Shown: piece by piece, positions 34,221 to 45,724 of the stretch | Layout of the letters: every line of letters starts with the position of its first letter | Position numbering within the stretch: position 1 is the stretch's first letter | Assembly (NCBI GenBank): GCA_039621445.1 | Contig: CP154956.1 | Coordinates: forward strand, 20,859,295 to 20,923,294 | From: Euglena gracilis | Lineage: Eukaryota; Euglenida; Euglenophyceae; Euglenales | DNA length: 64,000 bases | Reading direction: 5' to 3' | Translations under genes and position numbers: made by a program | The notes under the pieces: model-generated | Database searches by the model: none | The model's input: only the letters and a program-made list of their open reading frames with translations | Told to the model about the DNA's origin: nothing

Positions 34221-34455
34221 GCGACTTTAGTCGGACTCCGAAAAAAATTAAAATTGCAAAAAGTCGAAATTTTGAGAAGCGGGGTGGGGGATCGAGGATG
34301 AAACTCTTTGGAGAGAAATGAGGAACCGGATAAACAAACAGGCCTATGCCCCTCTCAAAAATTCAGAACCTACATTGTACGTCAACCCATACAATGTGTT
34401 CACCATGTTCCAACCGAGCACGTAAAATCCTCATGATGTCACCCAAAAAAATGCG

Positions 34456-34929
<474 letters not shown>

Positions 34930-35382
34930 ATGCGTCCAACTCCTCCTTCAATCGCCTTCAAGTCCAAATCTGAAGTCCGTTCCCAATGGAAAAATGGGAA
35001 ATAGGGACTTTCTTCACATCCTTGGCACATGCCCCCCCCCCCAATCATTTGTTCTTGCGACCATGTGCGAATAAAAGGGGCAGCATTTCCTCCCTTTTTT
35101 GTCATTGTTGTGGGGGGGAAATGTCCCCCCCCTGGAATGGTGCATCCCTCTCCAAAAAACATAACTTGAAAATTCATGAGGGAAGCCCCAACTTGAACCT
35201 ACTTAACAATTTTTGGTGAAAAATGTGAGAGTGAATCAACCTTTGAAACCAAGAAGCGTCCTACTTGATTGCAAAGGAAAAGAACTACAAAACCTCTCAA
35301 CTCACCCGGTGAACAAAAAGGAATTGGTGTCACAACAAAGCATTTGCTTCAGTCCAATGGAAATCCTTGCCGAGGGGAATGG

Positions 35383-35636
35383 CACACCCCCCCCCTTTGT
35401 CTGGGGAAATATCCATGGTCGCTCCTCATTTCCCAAGGGGAAAATTGCTTGCCCCCCCCTTTGGGGGTAATGAAAAAATGCCCCCCCCCCCTTTCTTCCG
35501 GGGGGGTTAAAAATTCGCCCTCCCCCCGGGGGGAATAAAAATTCGCTCCCCCCCCTCCAGGGGGAAAATAAAATTTCACCCTCCCCCCCCTCCGGGGGAG
35601 TTGAAAAAATCGGCCTTCCCCCCCGGGGGGGAATGT
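35383..35636. repeat. Array of C-run/G-run hairpins separated by A/T linkers
   Basis: About six units of 35-45 bases, each a run of C (7-13) then optional tt/t-c and a run of G (5-8), joined by linkers such as ttaaaaattcgc, aataaaaattcgc and aaaataaaatttcac. Each unit can fold into a C:G hairpin. The derived PPxGG peptide repeats on the minus strand are probably not protein. Confidence 0.85.
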
Positions 35637-35943
35637 GCTCAAAAGTCAATCTCCTTGAAGGGCTCCAAAAAAATCGAAAAAAATTCTTGTAAGTGTGCGT
35701 GTCTAAATGAATCCACAGGGGCTATGGCCATCCAAAGAATCTCTCACCCTCCCTACTTAATTTTTTGGCCTTGGGATTTTCCAACTGCCGGGGGGGTATG
35801 GGTGTAGGGGCGCGTGGGGGAAGGGATGCGTGGGGGAAGGGAGGAAGGACGGACGGATATAAAAGCGATGGGAGGACCTCTAAGAGGCCATTCGTCGATG
35901 GACGGCAACAGTGGGGTCGCGGCAGGGGTGGGCGGGCATTCCT

Positions 35944-36984
35944 TCACCACCCGAGGTTAATGATAATGGAGTGGCCGCCGCCTTTGCCCTTGCCGGTGCC
36001 TTGTTGCGGCCAAGGCTCGGGTGGTGGCGCCGCCGACCACCCTTTCCCCTTGCCATGAGGCATAGGGTAGAGGTGCGCGGCCCAGCACACCCTTGCCAGG
36101 TGTCCCCACTTTCCGCACTTGAAACACCGCCTCCGCTGCGGTGCCTTTGTGGGCGTAGGTGTAGAAGTGTGGGTTGGCGAAGTTGTAGTTGGTGTTGAGA
36201 TAGGCTTCGGCGGTAACCCAAGGCTATCGCGAAGCTTGGCAACAAAAACGCACGCCTTTCCACCCCCCCAAATCGTGGAGCCTGAAAATTGGCTCCCGGA
36301 AGTTGTTGAGGATGACATCGAACCAATAGTCACCCCCCCCCGTGCCTCAAAATTGGCACACACCGAACAAAACCCACCTCAGGGCCTCGACGGCCAACGT
36401 GCGGTCTTCGGACCACGTGGTGTTAAACCCCCCATTCATGGGGGTTTCCCGTTGTGGTCGTGGTCGTGGTCCGGGGGCTTGTCCGTTCAACCGTCGTTGG
36501 TGTTCCGGGGGGGCTTGCCTCCGGCTCCCACTCGACCCCGGCTCCCAAAAATGGGGGGTCCATACCTTCGAGGGGGATGTGTGTTGTCCAAAAGCCGCAT
36601 CTCCAACACATTCGTTTGTGTCCCAACCTCTTTCCTTGTCAGCGCATCCCCCCATGGCGTGCAATCCTCCTCAAAGCCTCACGTCGTGCAGGCTTTTGTG
36701 TACTTTTGACCCTGCCTAAAAATTGTTGGCAACAAAAGGGTCGTCTCACGAAAACAATTTCCACAAATCTCATTGAGTTCCCCCGAACTCCTCATTTCAA
36801 GCACGCGCCTGTACTCGGCACGCCACCCTTCTTCTTCGACCCCCCAACCCGGCATGATGTTTTGTGTGTTATTGAAGTCGGCGACGGTGGAAGTAGGAAT
36901 GTTGGTGTCGACGTCGATGGGGGTGGTGTGGGTGTCGGTGTTGGCGGTGGTGACGGTGGTGGTGAATGCGTCCATGGTGGTCAT
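35944..36984 (-). pseudogene. Gag-like ORF with CCHC zinc knuckle, 3' of RT in element A
   Basis: Three overlapping minus frames (36,984-36,679; 36,664-36,347; 36,363-35,944) read as one protein with shifts. They comprise a Thr-rich start, a helical GWGVEEEGWRAEYRRVLEMR segment, a Pro/Arg-rich middle, and a zinc knuckle CFKCGKWGHLARVCW (36,126-36,082) with a Gly/Lys-rich tail. This is typical of retroviral-type nucleocapsid. Its position downstream of RT rather than upstream is abnormal for an LTR element, so it is either a separately inserted gag fragment or a rearranged element A. No associated pol was found below 35.9 kb. Confidence 0.65.
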
Positions 36985-37095
36985 GTCGACAAAGGGAACC
37001 TTCCAACCTCCGTGCCCCCTTGCTTCCTCCCTCCTACCTTAGAAGGAATGCCCGCGCTTTGATATTTACACATATACAGCGGCTATTTACAATAT

Positions 37096-38083
37096 TTACA
37101 AAGTCGGGGCTCCCGGCGTGCTGGAGGTTCCCGCTTCACTCCTGTGACAAAGAGGCCACTTCCAAACAACAAGAATAAACAAGATAAAATGTCGCGGGCA
37201 AATCAAACAAAATAATGATTTATCGGGGTCTACCCTTTGAAGAATTAATCCGGAACACAACCGTTTCTTTATCTCCTCAAATGCTTTGTGTTCAACCTCC
37301 CCGAATTCAACCCATTTTTTGCTCCCTTTCTTGCCTTCCTCCCGAGACACCTTCAACTTATCTTGCAAAGGTGCCGCAACTTGGGCATACATGTGTATGT
37401 AGGTGTTGTAATAATTTGTGAAACCGATGAAAGCCCTTAAGGCCGTTATGGTTGTAGGAACCTCCCATTTCTCAATGGCACGTAATTTGCCGGGGGCCGG
37501 CCGTCGGGTGCCATGCCCCAAAATCTGGCCACAAAATTCCACTTCCTTGATGAATAATTCCGCTTTTTGGGGGTCCACTACAAAAATTTCCTCGGCAAGT
37601 AAATTCAACACCCCACACAAATCCCTTTTGTGTGCCTCGAGGAGACCCTCCCCCTCCCCGACGGTAGTCCCTACCAAAATGTCATCAATGTATGGGGTAG
37701 CAATATCCCTTACGGGTGCTAAACGGTTCATCCATCATTTGTTGGAATTGTTGTGAGGCGTTAGTTAACCCCATTACATTCACCCTCCATTGGTAAAGAT
37801 CCTTTGGTGTGAAGGAGCAAGTTATAGGCCTACTACCCGGGTGAAGCGGCTGTTGGTTAAAGGCTTGTTTTAACTCCAAAATGGAGAACATTTGGTTTGC
37901 GCCATGCTTCACCAGGATGTCTTCGATTTTCGGAAGAGGGTAGTTGCACCTACGGGTTTGGTTGTTGGGTCCCCTCATGTCAACAACCCCCCTCCAAGGA
38001 AAATCGGCTGACTTTTTGGGCACGGGGAATGTTTGTGAGAGCCATTCAGAATTTTTTGTTGTGGCTGGCTCGATGAATTTCAT
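37096..38083 (-). pseudogene. Element A reverse transcriptase (truncated at RNase H)
   Basis: Frame 38,083-37,685 reads MKFIEPATTKNSEWLSQTFP, PVPKKSADFPWRGVVDMRG, YPLPKIEDILVKHG, FSILELKQAFNQQPLHPGS and VMGLTNASQQFQQMMD. Frame 37,731-37,096 continues with the catalytic box TPYIDDILVGT, FCGQILGHGTRRPAPGK and LRAFIGFTNYYNTYIHMY, up to the first residues of RNase H (LQRVDPDKSLFC), then homology ends. The first palm aspartate is Glu (codon GAG in SILELKQAF). One frameshift separates it from the upstream ORF (38,046-38,090) and another separates the two RT pieces (about 37,700). No integrase follows. Confidence 0.8.
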
Positions 38084-40460
38084 ATCGATCCAATCTTGAG
38101 TTCATTTTATCCAAAGCTTCTTTTCGTTCCCCGTGCATGAAAAATGGTTTTTGTCGGGTGGGCCGCGCTCCATCTTGCAAAGGTATGAATGCATAACCAT
38201 ACGGTCCTCTTACGGGTGGGTCGGGTTGTACCTTAGACCGAAATACGGTTCCATCATACCTTCCAAAAATTTCCTCTCTTAGCTTCCTTATTCTCTCTTC
38301 CTCTTCGGATTCCGTTTCATTTTTCCCCTCCCCCTCCCTTGCAATGATCATTTTGCGAATAGGTAGGGGGTTTTCATTTGCCATCTCCAAATTCTTGCCC
38401 AAAATTTTGAGCGAGTGCTCGTCCAAGGTTTGTCCCCTTTGATCAAAACCCTCCATCAGAAGGTGAAAACCAAACTTTTCCAAATTTGTCACACCCCCCC
38501 CTTGGGGTAGGGTGCAAGGGACTTTTCCTTGCCGTTTTCTCCTATGATCTCTCACACCGAACAAAAATGTCAATTCGGGTTCCTCCACTACCAAAGCACG
38601 GTGATGTGGAATAATTCCGATTGTTGTGCGTACAAGCCATGGGTATGACAAAATTGCATCCACTTTGATATTGGCTTCATAAAATTCCACATCGTACTCA
38701 AAATCTGTGGGTGGGGTGTTATCACTCACCTCCCCTTGCAATTTCATCACCACCTTAGTGCACCTCCCCACACCACTCAAGGCTTGACCGTTAGCGGTTT
38801 CAAACCTTAAGGGGTGTTCGGCCGAATACATTAGGTGCTCACTCACTAACCCTTGCTTTATGAGGTTAGCCTCCGCACCGGTGTCCACCAAAATATCCAA
38901 ATTCTGTTCCTCCCCGTTCCCTAAAATACCCCTTGTCCGAATCAAAAGTTGTCGGTCATTCGAAAATTTCTCAATCCCTGTGGGTGGGTATCTCTTTTTA
39001 ACCATCCGCGATTTCAAATGTACCACCTTTGGTTTCTTGGGGTTGCTAGTGTTGGCGGGGGGCTTATTACCCTCTATCAACAAGGCCCAAACTCCCCACC
39101 TCACACCCCCCATTGGTTTCCCATCCACCTCATAAAGCTTTGTTCCGGGTGGAAAATACAACTTTTTTGATGCCTTCCGAACAAGTTCCCTTTCCCAACC
39201 TTTGCTCCAGTCGGGTAAAATGCAAATGGCATCACAAGGGTCCTTTTGCATTTTCATTGCCACCTTTGGCCACAATGTCCAAGGGGGGTTTAACCAAACC
39301 GTGGCCCCCCCTCCCCATGGTACCGCCAAAGCATTTTCCCTCTCGGTCAAATATGATATGCACTGAGAATTTTGGGTAGAAGCAAAACAATCCACCTCGG
39401 CCCTCCTTTGAAAATTCTCCTCAATCATTTGCACAAATGAGTTTCGAACGGCATAATCCTCACGCTTAAACGAAAACTTTTCCTCCTTAAAATCAAGGGC
39501 CGAATGAAGGTACTCGACCAATTTTTCACGTACCCTCCATTTTTGTTGAGTGCTCACCCTCATTCCGTTTCCTCCCAATTGTTCTTTGTGAACCAAACCA
39601 CCCCCCTCACTCACAATCAAATGGGGGCAGGTTTTCCCATCACAAAGTTTGTCCTTCAAACTCAACAGATTTTCACTCCCCCAAATCCGAGTGGGTTTTT
39701 GGTATCCCCAGTCTGAAAATTGACAATAATCCACATCGATAAAATTCAAGTTTTGCCCACAATGCCTTTTTGGCAAAAGTCCCGTTCGGGGATTTTCAAT
39801 CCACCATAATTTGGGCTGAAAATATTCCACTATTTCCAAAGTTTTTGTCACAAGTTGGTCTGCCCACTCCAAATTTCTTTCTCCCATCGTCTTAGCACGA
39901 CTATACTCCGTGCAAGGCACACTAGCCGTTATGACTTGGAAATATCCAGGGGGGTATACTCGATACTCCCACTCTAGGATGTCCACGGGATGGGTTGGGT
40001 GAAAACCTTGGTTGATGTCCACCGAAATCACCTCATGACCCTTTTCTCGCAAATAATTTCCCACTGAATTTTTCCCAGAAAAGAGGTCCAATGCCCTGGG
40101 AAATTTCCTGGCCCACTTTTTGTTTGAGGCTCTCCTATTCCCACTCAAACAATCATAATAGTTTTGGCTTGGCATGTGGAATGGGGAGGGATGCGCACGC
40201 GAAAGGAATAGGAGGGGATTCGCTTCCCCCTCATACCTCCTTCGCCTGCTTCCGGGCCGTGCCTGCTCTCCTTGGCTCCGGGGGGTCTTGGCTTCTCGCT
40301 CCCTCACTCCATCACGCTGGGCTCGGCCAGCCCATTTGACTTCACTCCAAGCTCCGCTCCCGATCATTTCGTTTGTGGAAAGGTAGTTCGTGGATTGGAG
40401 GTTACGAGTGGAAGGGTCGGGTTTAGAAGCTGGGTTGGGGTTTCCACTGCCCGGGGTCAT
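38046..40460 (-). CDS. Element A polyprotein: C5-cytosine methyltransferase + adenine-methyltransferase-like domain + retropepsin
   Basis: A single open frame of 804 codons. Residues 122-325 form a C5-cytosine methyltransferase. They carry motif I RALDLFSGKNSVG, a motif II-like VISVDI, motif IV VPCTEYSRAK with the catalytic Cys at 183, motif VI WWIENPRTGLLP with the catalytic Glu, and KPTRIWGS, a signature I associate with phage and giant-virus-like enzymes. Residues 353-465 form a second domain, AEVDCFASTQN ... VWLNPPW ... ICILPDWSKGW, the Dam-like module of DIRS-type elements. Residues 515-640 form a retropepsin with LVDTGAEANL. An acidic coiled segment then leads toward RT. The frame overlaps the RT ORF by 38 bases in another phase. 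Only the LTRs show that this belongs to a retrotransposon of about 17 kb including the nested element. Confidence 0.85.
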   Translation of the reverse strand: MTPGSGNPNPASKPDPSTRNLQSTNYLSTNEMIGSGAWSEVKWAGRAQRDGVREREAKTPRSQGEQARPGSRRRRYEGEANPLLFLSRAHPSPFHMPSQNYYDCLSGNRRASNKKWARKFPRALDLFSGKNSVGNYLREKGHEVISVDINQGFHPTHPVDILEWEYRVYPPGYFQVITASVPCTEYSRAKTMGERNLEWADQLVTKTLEIVEYFQPKLWWIENPRTGLLPKRHCGQNLNFIDVDYCQFSDWGYQKPTRIWGSENLLSLKDKLCDGKTCPHLIVSEGGGLVHKEQLGGNGMRVSTQQKWRVREKLVEYLHSALDFKEEKFSFKREDYAVRNSFVQMIEENFQRRAEVDCFASTQNSQCISYLTERENALAVPWGGGATVWLNPPWTLWPKVAMKMQKDPCDAICILPDWSKGWERELVRKASKKLYFPPGTKLYEVDGKPMGGVRWGVWALLIEGNKPPANTSNPKKPKVVHLKSRMVKKRYPPTGIEKFSNDRQLLIRTRGILGNGEEQNLDILVDTGAEANLIKQGLVSEHLMYSAEHPLRFETANGQALSGVGRCTKVVMKLQGEVSDNTPPTDFEYDVEFYEANIKVDAILSYPWLVRTTIGIIPHHRALVVEEPELTFLFGVRDHRRKRQGKVPCTLPQGGGVTNLEKFGFHLLMEGFDQRGQTLDEHSLKILGKNLEMANENPLPIRKMIIAREGEGKNETESEEEERIRKLREEIFGRYDGTVFRSKVQPDPPVRGPYGYAFIPLQDGARPTRQKPFFMHGERKEALDKMNSRLDRYEIHRASHNKKF

Positions 40461-41531
40461 AAACCCCTGAAATTTTCTACCCCGGCATCCCTAAAGCCGA
40501 ACAGGGGGGGCCACCGTTGGTGTAGGGTTATTGTTATTGCCCTTCCCCCCTTTGGCACTAAAATTCTTGTCATAATCTTTGCCTCTCCCCCTTCCCTTAC
40601 CACCCTTCCCCTTGTACCCCTGTTGGTTACCCCCCTACCATTGGGAGTTATTTGCCCCATGTCCCGGGAATTATTCCCCCCTTTCTATTGGCCGCCCTTG
40701 CCATACGGCTGAAAATTGTTTCTCTTCCACGGGGCTTGTCTAGCAACATACGACATAGTTGGTTGTGAGGGGGGTGGGATCCATTGTGCCCCCCCCACCA
40801 CCGGCCTTTGCACATTGGGTGGGTTCTCCACCGTTGAAAGCGTTGAAGAATTGCTTGATGACTGCACATTTGAAGATGAAACCGCAACAGATTGATCAGG
40901 TTTTGCTGTTTCTCTGATTTGTGATTTGCTGCTGGCTGGGGGAGGTGTCGTTGCCCTACCCGGGGTTGACCCAGGTGAACTCTGCCGACTCCCAGATTGC
41001 CCCCCCCCCTCGATTTTCAGCACCCACCGACCTTGAACGCCTAAACCCTTGATGGCCTGGGGATGAAACAGCACTTTGTAAGGCGTCATGCTTGTTTCTG
41101 AGTGTCAACTTTGTTTTCACGAGGTTGAAAATATCCTCGGTGGTCAAAATTGGTTCAATTTCCTGAACCTGAAACAAAACGTTTGAATCGTCAAACTCTT
41201 TGCCATGAAAACCCTTGACTTTTTCATAGGCAGAAATGTCAGGGAAAATGATTTCAAATTCCCCCTCGTTAATTTCCGACACTTTTGTGGGTTTTTTCCC
41301 AAGTATTCTCCCCAAGCTTTCCGAAACCATTTCTGAATTCCTATTCCCTGGCACCTTCAGGCGTAAAGTTGGCTGATAATTCAGCCTCCTTTCCTCCTCA
41401 TCTGAAACCCATTTTAGGATGAATGGGGGAAGTTTCTGCAACAAAAGTCGTTTTGCTTCCCCCTCCCCTGCATCCTTAACCCTGCTCTTGGCCATCTTGA
41501 AATTTGCCTGAAATTCAAGCCAGTGCTCCAG
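40457..41531 (-). pseudogene. Element A gag C-terminal part and link to pol
   Basis: Frame 41,495-40,956 (also open upstream to the element B junction, reading LEHWLEFQANFK) reads as helical gag: MAKSRVKDAGEGEAKRLLLQ, LPPFILKWVSDEEERR, then a mixed alpha/beta stretch to about residue 130. Frame 41,089-40,685 continues with a Ser/Pro-rich, Gln/Asn-rich tail. Frame 40,660-40,457 is basic and Gly/Arg/Asn-rich. Two frameshifts separate the three pieces. No CCHC knuckle is seen in this part. Confidence 0.6.
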
Positions 41532-42138
41532 TGTTGGGGGTCGGGGACCCTGCTCGCCCGGGGGGGCTGCTTTCGCTGGGGCCGCAACTTCCCTTTTCTG
41601 GCCCTGCAGGGCTCAGGCCAGGGCCTTTGGCAAGTTGGGCCACGTTTTCGAACATGCCAACCGGCGGTAAAGGGGGTGAGGTGTGCCCCCCCGACCCAGG
41701 GTCCTCGGTTGCCCCGCGTAGGATCTTTTTTTCTTTCCATTGTTGTTGTTTTCCCATTTCTCAACTTGAACTTTGTGGCTGAAAAATCCCGAGAGGCAAA
41801 AACCAACCCACCTACTTAGGATCAAACAGCAGAGCACAACAAACCTTGGGCTTGAGATGGTGGGCAAGTACCTTTGGGTTCAGGTTTTGAGTGGGACAAA
41901 GAATGTGGAAATGAATGCCTTGATTTCCTTGGATAATTGAATAGTCCTTTTTGATCTTTCAATTCTCAATTGACTTTTCTGCTCTTGTGATTCTCAAATC
42001 GAATTCTCAAATTCTTTCTGGAATTTGCTGGGGTTCCAATTCCACTCGCGTGGCGGTTGACTTGCTTTGGTGGTTCCTACAGGGTTTTTGGGCATTTTCT
42101 GGGAAATTTTTGGCTGCCGACGCCAGCGGCAGCCGACA
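41532..42138 (-). repeat. 3' LTR of element B
   Basis: 607 bp, TG...CA ends (element orientation TGTCGGCTGCCG ... CCCCAACA). It is a direct repeat of 46,710-47,317 with roughly 8 differences seen, about 98.7% identity. Preceded in element orientation by the polypurine tract AAGGGAGGGGG. It carries the LTR-encoded reading frame MGKQQQWKEKK, interrupted after GPSESSPP by a one-base change in a G run. Confidence 0.92.
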
Positions 42139-42149
42139 CCCCCTCCCTT
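42139..42149 (-). other. Polypurine tract of element B
   Basis: AAGGGAGGGGG immediately 5' of the 3' LTR in element orientation; identical to the tract of element A. Confidence 0.8.
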
Positions 42150-45100
42150 GCGACGTTAGTCGGACCCGTTTTTCTGCCCCCCCCCGTGCAAAAACGGGGA
42201 GAGAAAATTCTGTTTTTTTTTAATTTTTTTTTGTTGGGTGCGAAAATTCTGTGTTTTTTTTTGAAACGGGTCCTGTCGCTTTTTTTTTCTTTGAAAATCG
42301 GTGTTACGAGTCTGCCCCCCCCCAGCCATAACATCGGGCACCTTGGGGGACTCTGAAAATCAGGTCTACGGGGGAAGCCCCCCCACCCCTTTCCTCCGAC
42401 AAGCATGGGGATCGGGTCTTTGAACACAAAATCTGAAAAACGATTCCAAACGAAACAAACTCTGGGCACTCCACCCCAAGGCCTAAGTCCCACGCTGCCC
42501 CCCTTGGTCAATATTCTTTGTTATTTTTTGGCAGCTTTCATTATGCGAGACTTCATTCGATTTTCGATTTTTTTTGAAAAGATCAGGGACTTTGGCCAAC
42601 AGTGCCTCAGAAAACGACTTGTGTGGGGAAAAGAAAAAGAGAAACCTAGGCATTCCTTTCCAATTCGGGACAGTTGGGTAAGAAAAAGGCAAATGGTAAG
42701 CAAAAGTGAAAAGGTGAGAGGGTAAGCGATTATATGGAATAGTGTACAATGGGTGTGCGGGTTCGTGTGTGTGTGCGGTTGTGTGTTTTGTGTGCTTGCA
42801 CGCTCACTTCCTTGTCATGCATTCCAACTGAAAATGACTGGGTCGATCGATTTTTTTTTGAATGCAAAGAGAACAGGGCTTCACATTGGCCCACAGCCAC
42901 TATATCACAGGGCTTTAGTGCCCACGTGGCTTTTTTTTTTCATTGGCCCACACCAGGGCCTATGGACGGAGGAGGGGTCATCTCCGGTCCAGGGTCCCCC
43001 CCCGAGTTTCGGATGCCTCCAAGCTGTGTTCCATGAAAAAATGCCTTTGACCAACATCCAATAGTCCAAACTGAATCAAAAAACTGAGTTTTAAAATCCC
43101 AACTCGTTTTTTGTCCTCCAGAAAAAAAAGTATCAAAATCCCAGGTTTTTTCCAACTCTTTGTGTAAAAATCCTCCAGCAACAAAAATCCTCAAAAATTC
43201 AAAAAATCTGAGTCCAACCCACCTGTCCAGGGCCTACAAAAGCCCTCAACTGAATCCAGTCCAAATTCCATCATGCCACATCCAACAAACAAAGTCCAAC
43301 CCACAGAAGTAACATCAAACAGCATACCGCATACAGAGGGGCCAGGCCATCCGGCTCAGCTCGATCACTGAAGCCATAACAACCAACCAATCCGGGTTGC
43401 CAATTGAAATTCACTGCCCCCCCCTCCAGTCACACGGGGCAATGGGGGTCAAATGACATGGCAAACTCAAAAATACTGAAAATTGAAATCCAATTTTCTC
43501 AGCCAAGGCGATTTTTCGCTGCCCCCCCCCCAGTCACATGGGGCCATGGGGGTCAATCTGGATTCAGCCTCCAAACAAAAAAATCACAAACCTGGGCCGT
43601 AATATCCAAACCGGCTGAAATCTCACACATGTCAAAGGACGGGCCTTCACAATGTCGCCCCCCCCCCCACCGTCCACCAGTGTGGGGAGGGCCACGGGTT
43701 AAAAATTCCTGTCTGCAAAACTGAAATCCCCATTTGACGAAAAAAATGGGGAAAATGGATCTTTCATCAAACCCCGCCATATCTGGGGTATGACCAAAGC
43801 AATCACGGTCACCATTTGATGCAATCCTGTCCCCACCCAAACGTCTCACAGGGGTATCCAATTATGAGTCAAAAATTCCAACCGTAAAACCAAAACTGAT
43901 TTTGATCCACCACCCCAACAAAAAAAAACAGCGCTCAACACAGCCCCCCCCCCCCCCAGCTGCACGAGGAGGGAGAAAAACTGGCTCCAAACCAAAGCGA
44001 AATTCTGAGACCCAAAAACATGAAAAATCTGATTCAGCAGCCAACCTGGGCCTGGACCTGGGCTTTGGCCGTGCATCGGGCCAATGCCCACTGCAGGCTC
44101 TTTGGGGTCAGCCATTACGCTTCCTCTCCCCAGCACTTTGAGGGAATAAATTGTATCCACCGTTTCAGCTCCACAGACAAGCCACACTTTCAATCATGAC
44201 AATTGTAATCATGTGAGTCAATTGCTTGGGTCTCATTAATGTCATTGAAATCTGTTCTCCGTCTCATTCCAATGTTCAAAATCCCAATCTTTGAAGTCAT
44301 TCTCAAACCGTTGCAACTTTGAATTCAATTGATTCAATCAAAATCCTTGATAATTGACTGTTCTGCTCCTTCTGTTGATTCTCCTTGCTCGGTGATTGAT
44401 TGCTTGAACCTGCATGACAAGGTAACACACACGCACAAAATTCACCACTGGCACTATGGAAGGCAGATTTCTGAATTTTCTCACTGACCCGAACCTGAAA
44501 ATGCCACTGAACTCTGAACCAAAACGGCACTTAAAAATCTGATCTTGATCCATCAAATGGGTCACACGAAAACTGTATAAGCAAGTCTCAAACTGCAAAA
44601 ATTGCCTTGGGAGTTTTGCATTGTGAGGCGTCCCCCACTTCTGAGTTTTTCTCCCTTAAGCAAACTCCACAGCCGAAAAAATGCCGCAGAAAGTGTTACC
44701 CACAGATCAACAGATTTTTCACTGAAAAACTGAACCAAATGATGATGATGCCACTGATGGGGCCAAAAATGAACTCTCCTCAGGGGTGTCTTTTCCTCCT
44801 GGGTTTATGCACCTTGGTTCCCACTGAAAAACTGAAAACTGTTTCCTGAGCCCTTAGATTGGTGGCCAAAGGGGTGTTTATTCCTGGCCTGGGTCTAGCC
44901 CCACCATTGGAACCCCTCTTTGCGCGCTTTCCAAAAACCTTTTTGGTTCGAGTGGTCCATCAGAGGTCTCCCCTACCTCAGGATTTGGCAAAAACCCAGA
45001 TAAAACCTGCCACAGGACTGCTGGGCTGCCACACTCGAAAATCACAATAAAACTGGACTGAAAAATCCCAAAAACTGTGCCGATTCTCCAACATATGTCC

Positions 45101-45724
45101 CTGTCCGGGGGTAAAGTTTCTCTCTGGAAAGACTGTCCCATGACAAAAAGGACCAGCAAAAACATAAACCAAAATTCCACCTGAAATGACTGATTTGTCC
45201 CCGTCTGGGATGGTGACACATGTTAATGCCGTGCCCCGCCCCAAATGACATTTGGGACAACCGAAAACTGAAAACTCTGAAACTGAAAATGAAAGATCAT
45301 TGATCTGGCTGCCTGAACACTAGGCGAAATTCCCAAGCATCGTGGCTGGGCGTCTCCATTTGAGTGGAAAGCAACTGGGGAAAAAACATGCACCCAGAAA
45401 CCAGATTCAAAATGTTTGACTTGGCTGTTTTTCCAAAAGCCAAACTCTGTGGACTGAAAATACAGATTTAAACTTCTGGCTGATTGCGCATCTGCCTCCG
45501 ACCAGCTCACCAAAAGAAATATGAAACAACAATCACAAAGCCACAAACAAACCACAAAAACACATTGATGCCTGTAAAATGCTGTGCGGTGCCAGTCAGT
45601 GGTTAGACCTGTGAAAAGACCTCAAAAAATCACCACCACCACTGATGCAGTGGATACCACCCCCAGCTGTTCCAGGGATTTAAATGCCAGTCCCAACCCC
45701 ACCAATCTTGAAACCAACGTGGTC
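42150..45724 (-). other. Element B internal non-coding region
   Basis: No RT, protease or integrase motif is readable in any frame. The region is A/C-rich with many ctgaaaa / aaaatccca words and poly-C runs (43,417-43,423, 43,520-43,529, 43,655-43,665, 43,944-43,957). Two copies of a gcccccccc-agtcacayggggc-atgggggtcaa unit lie at 43,416-43,452 and 43,519-43,555. Element B therefore looks non-autonomous (gag only, LARD-like). Confidence 0.6.

Noticed and set aside
35302-35649. PPxGGxxxF repeat protein on the minus strand
   Set aside because: Follows from C/G-run hairpin units; length varies with run length and no homologue is suggested.
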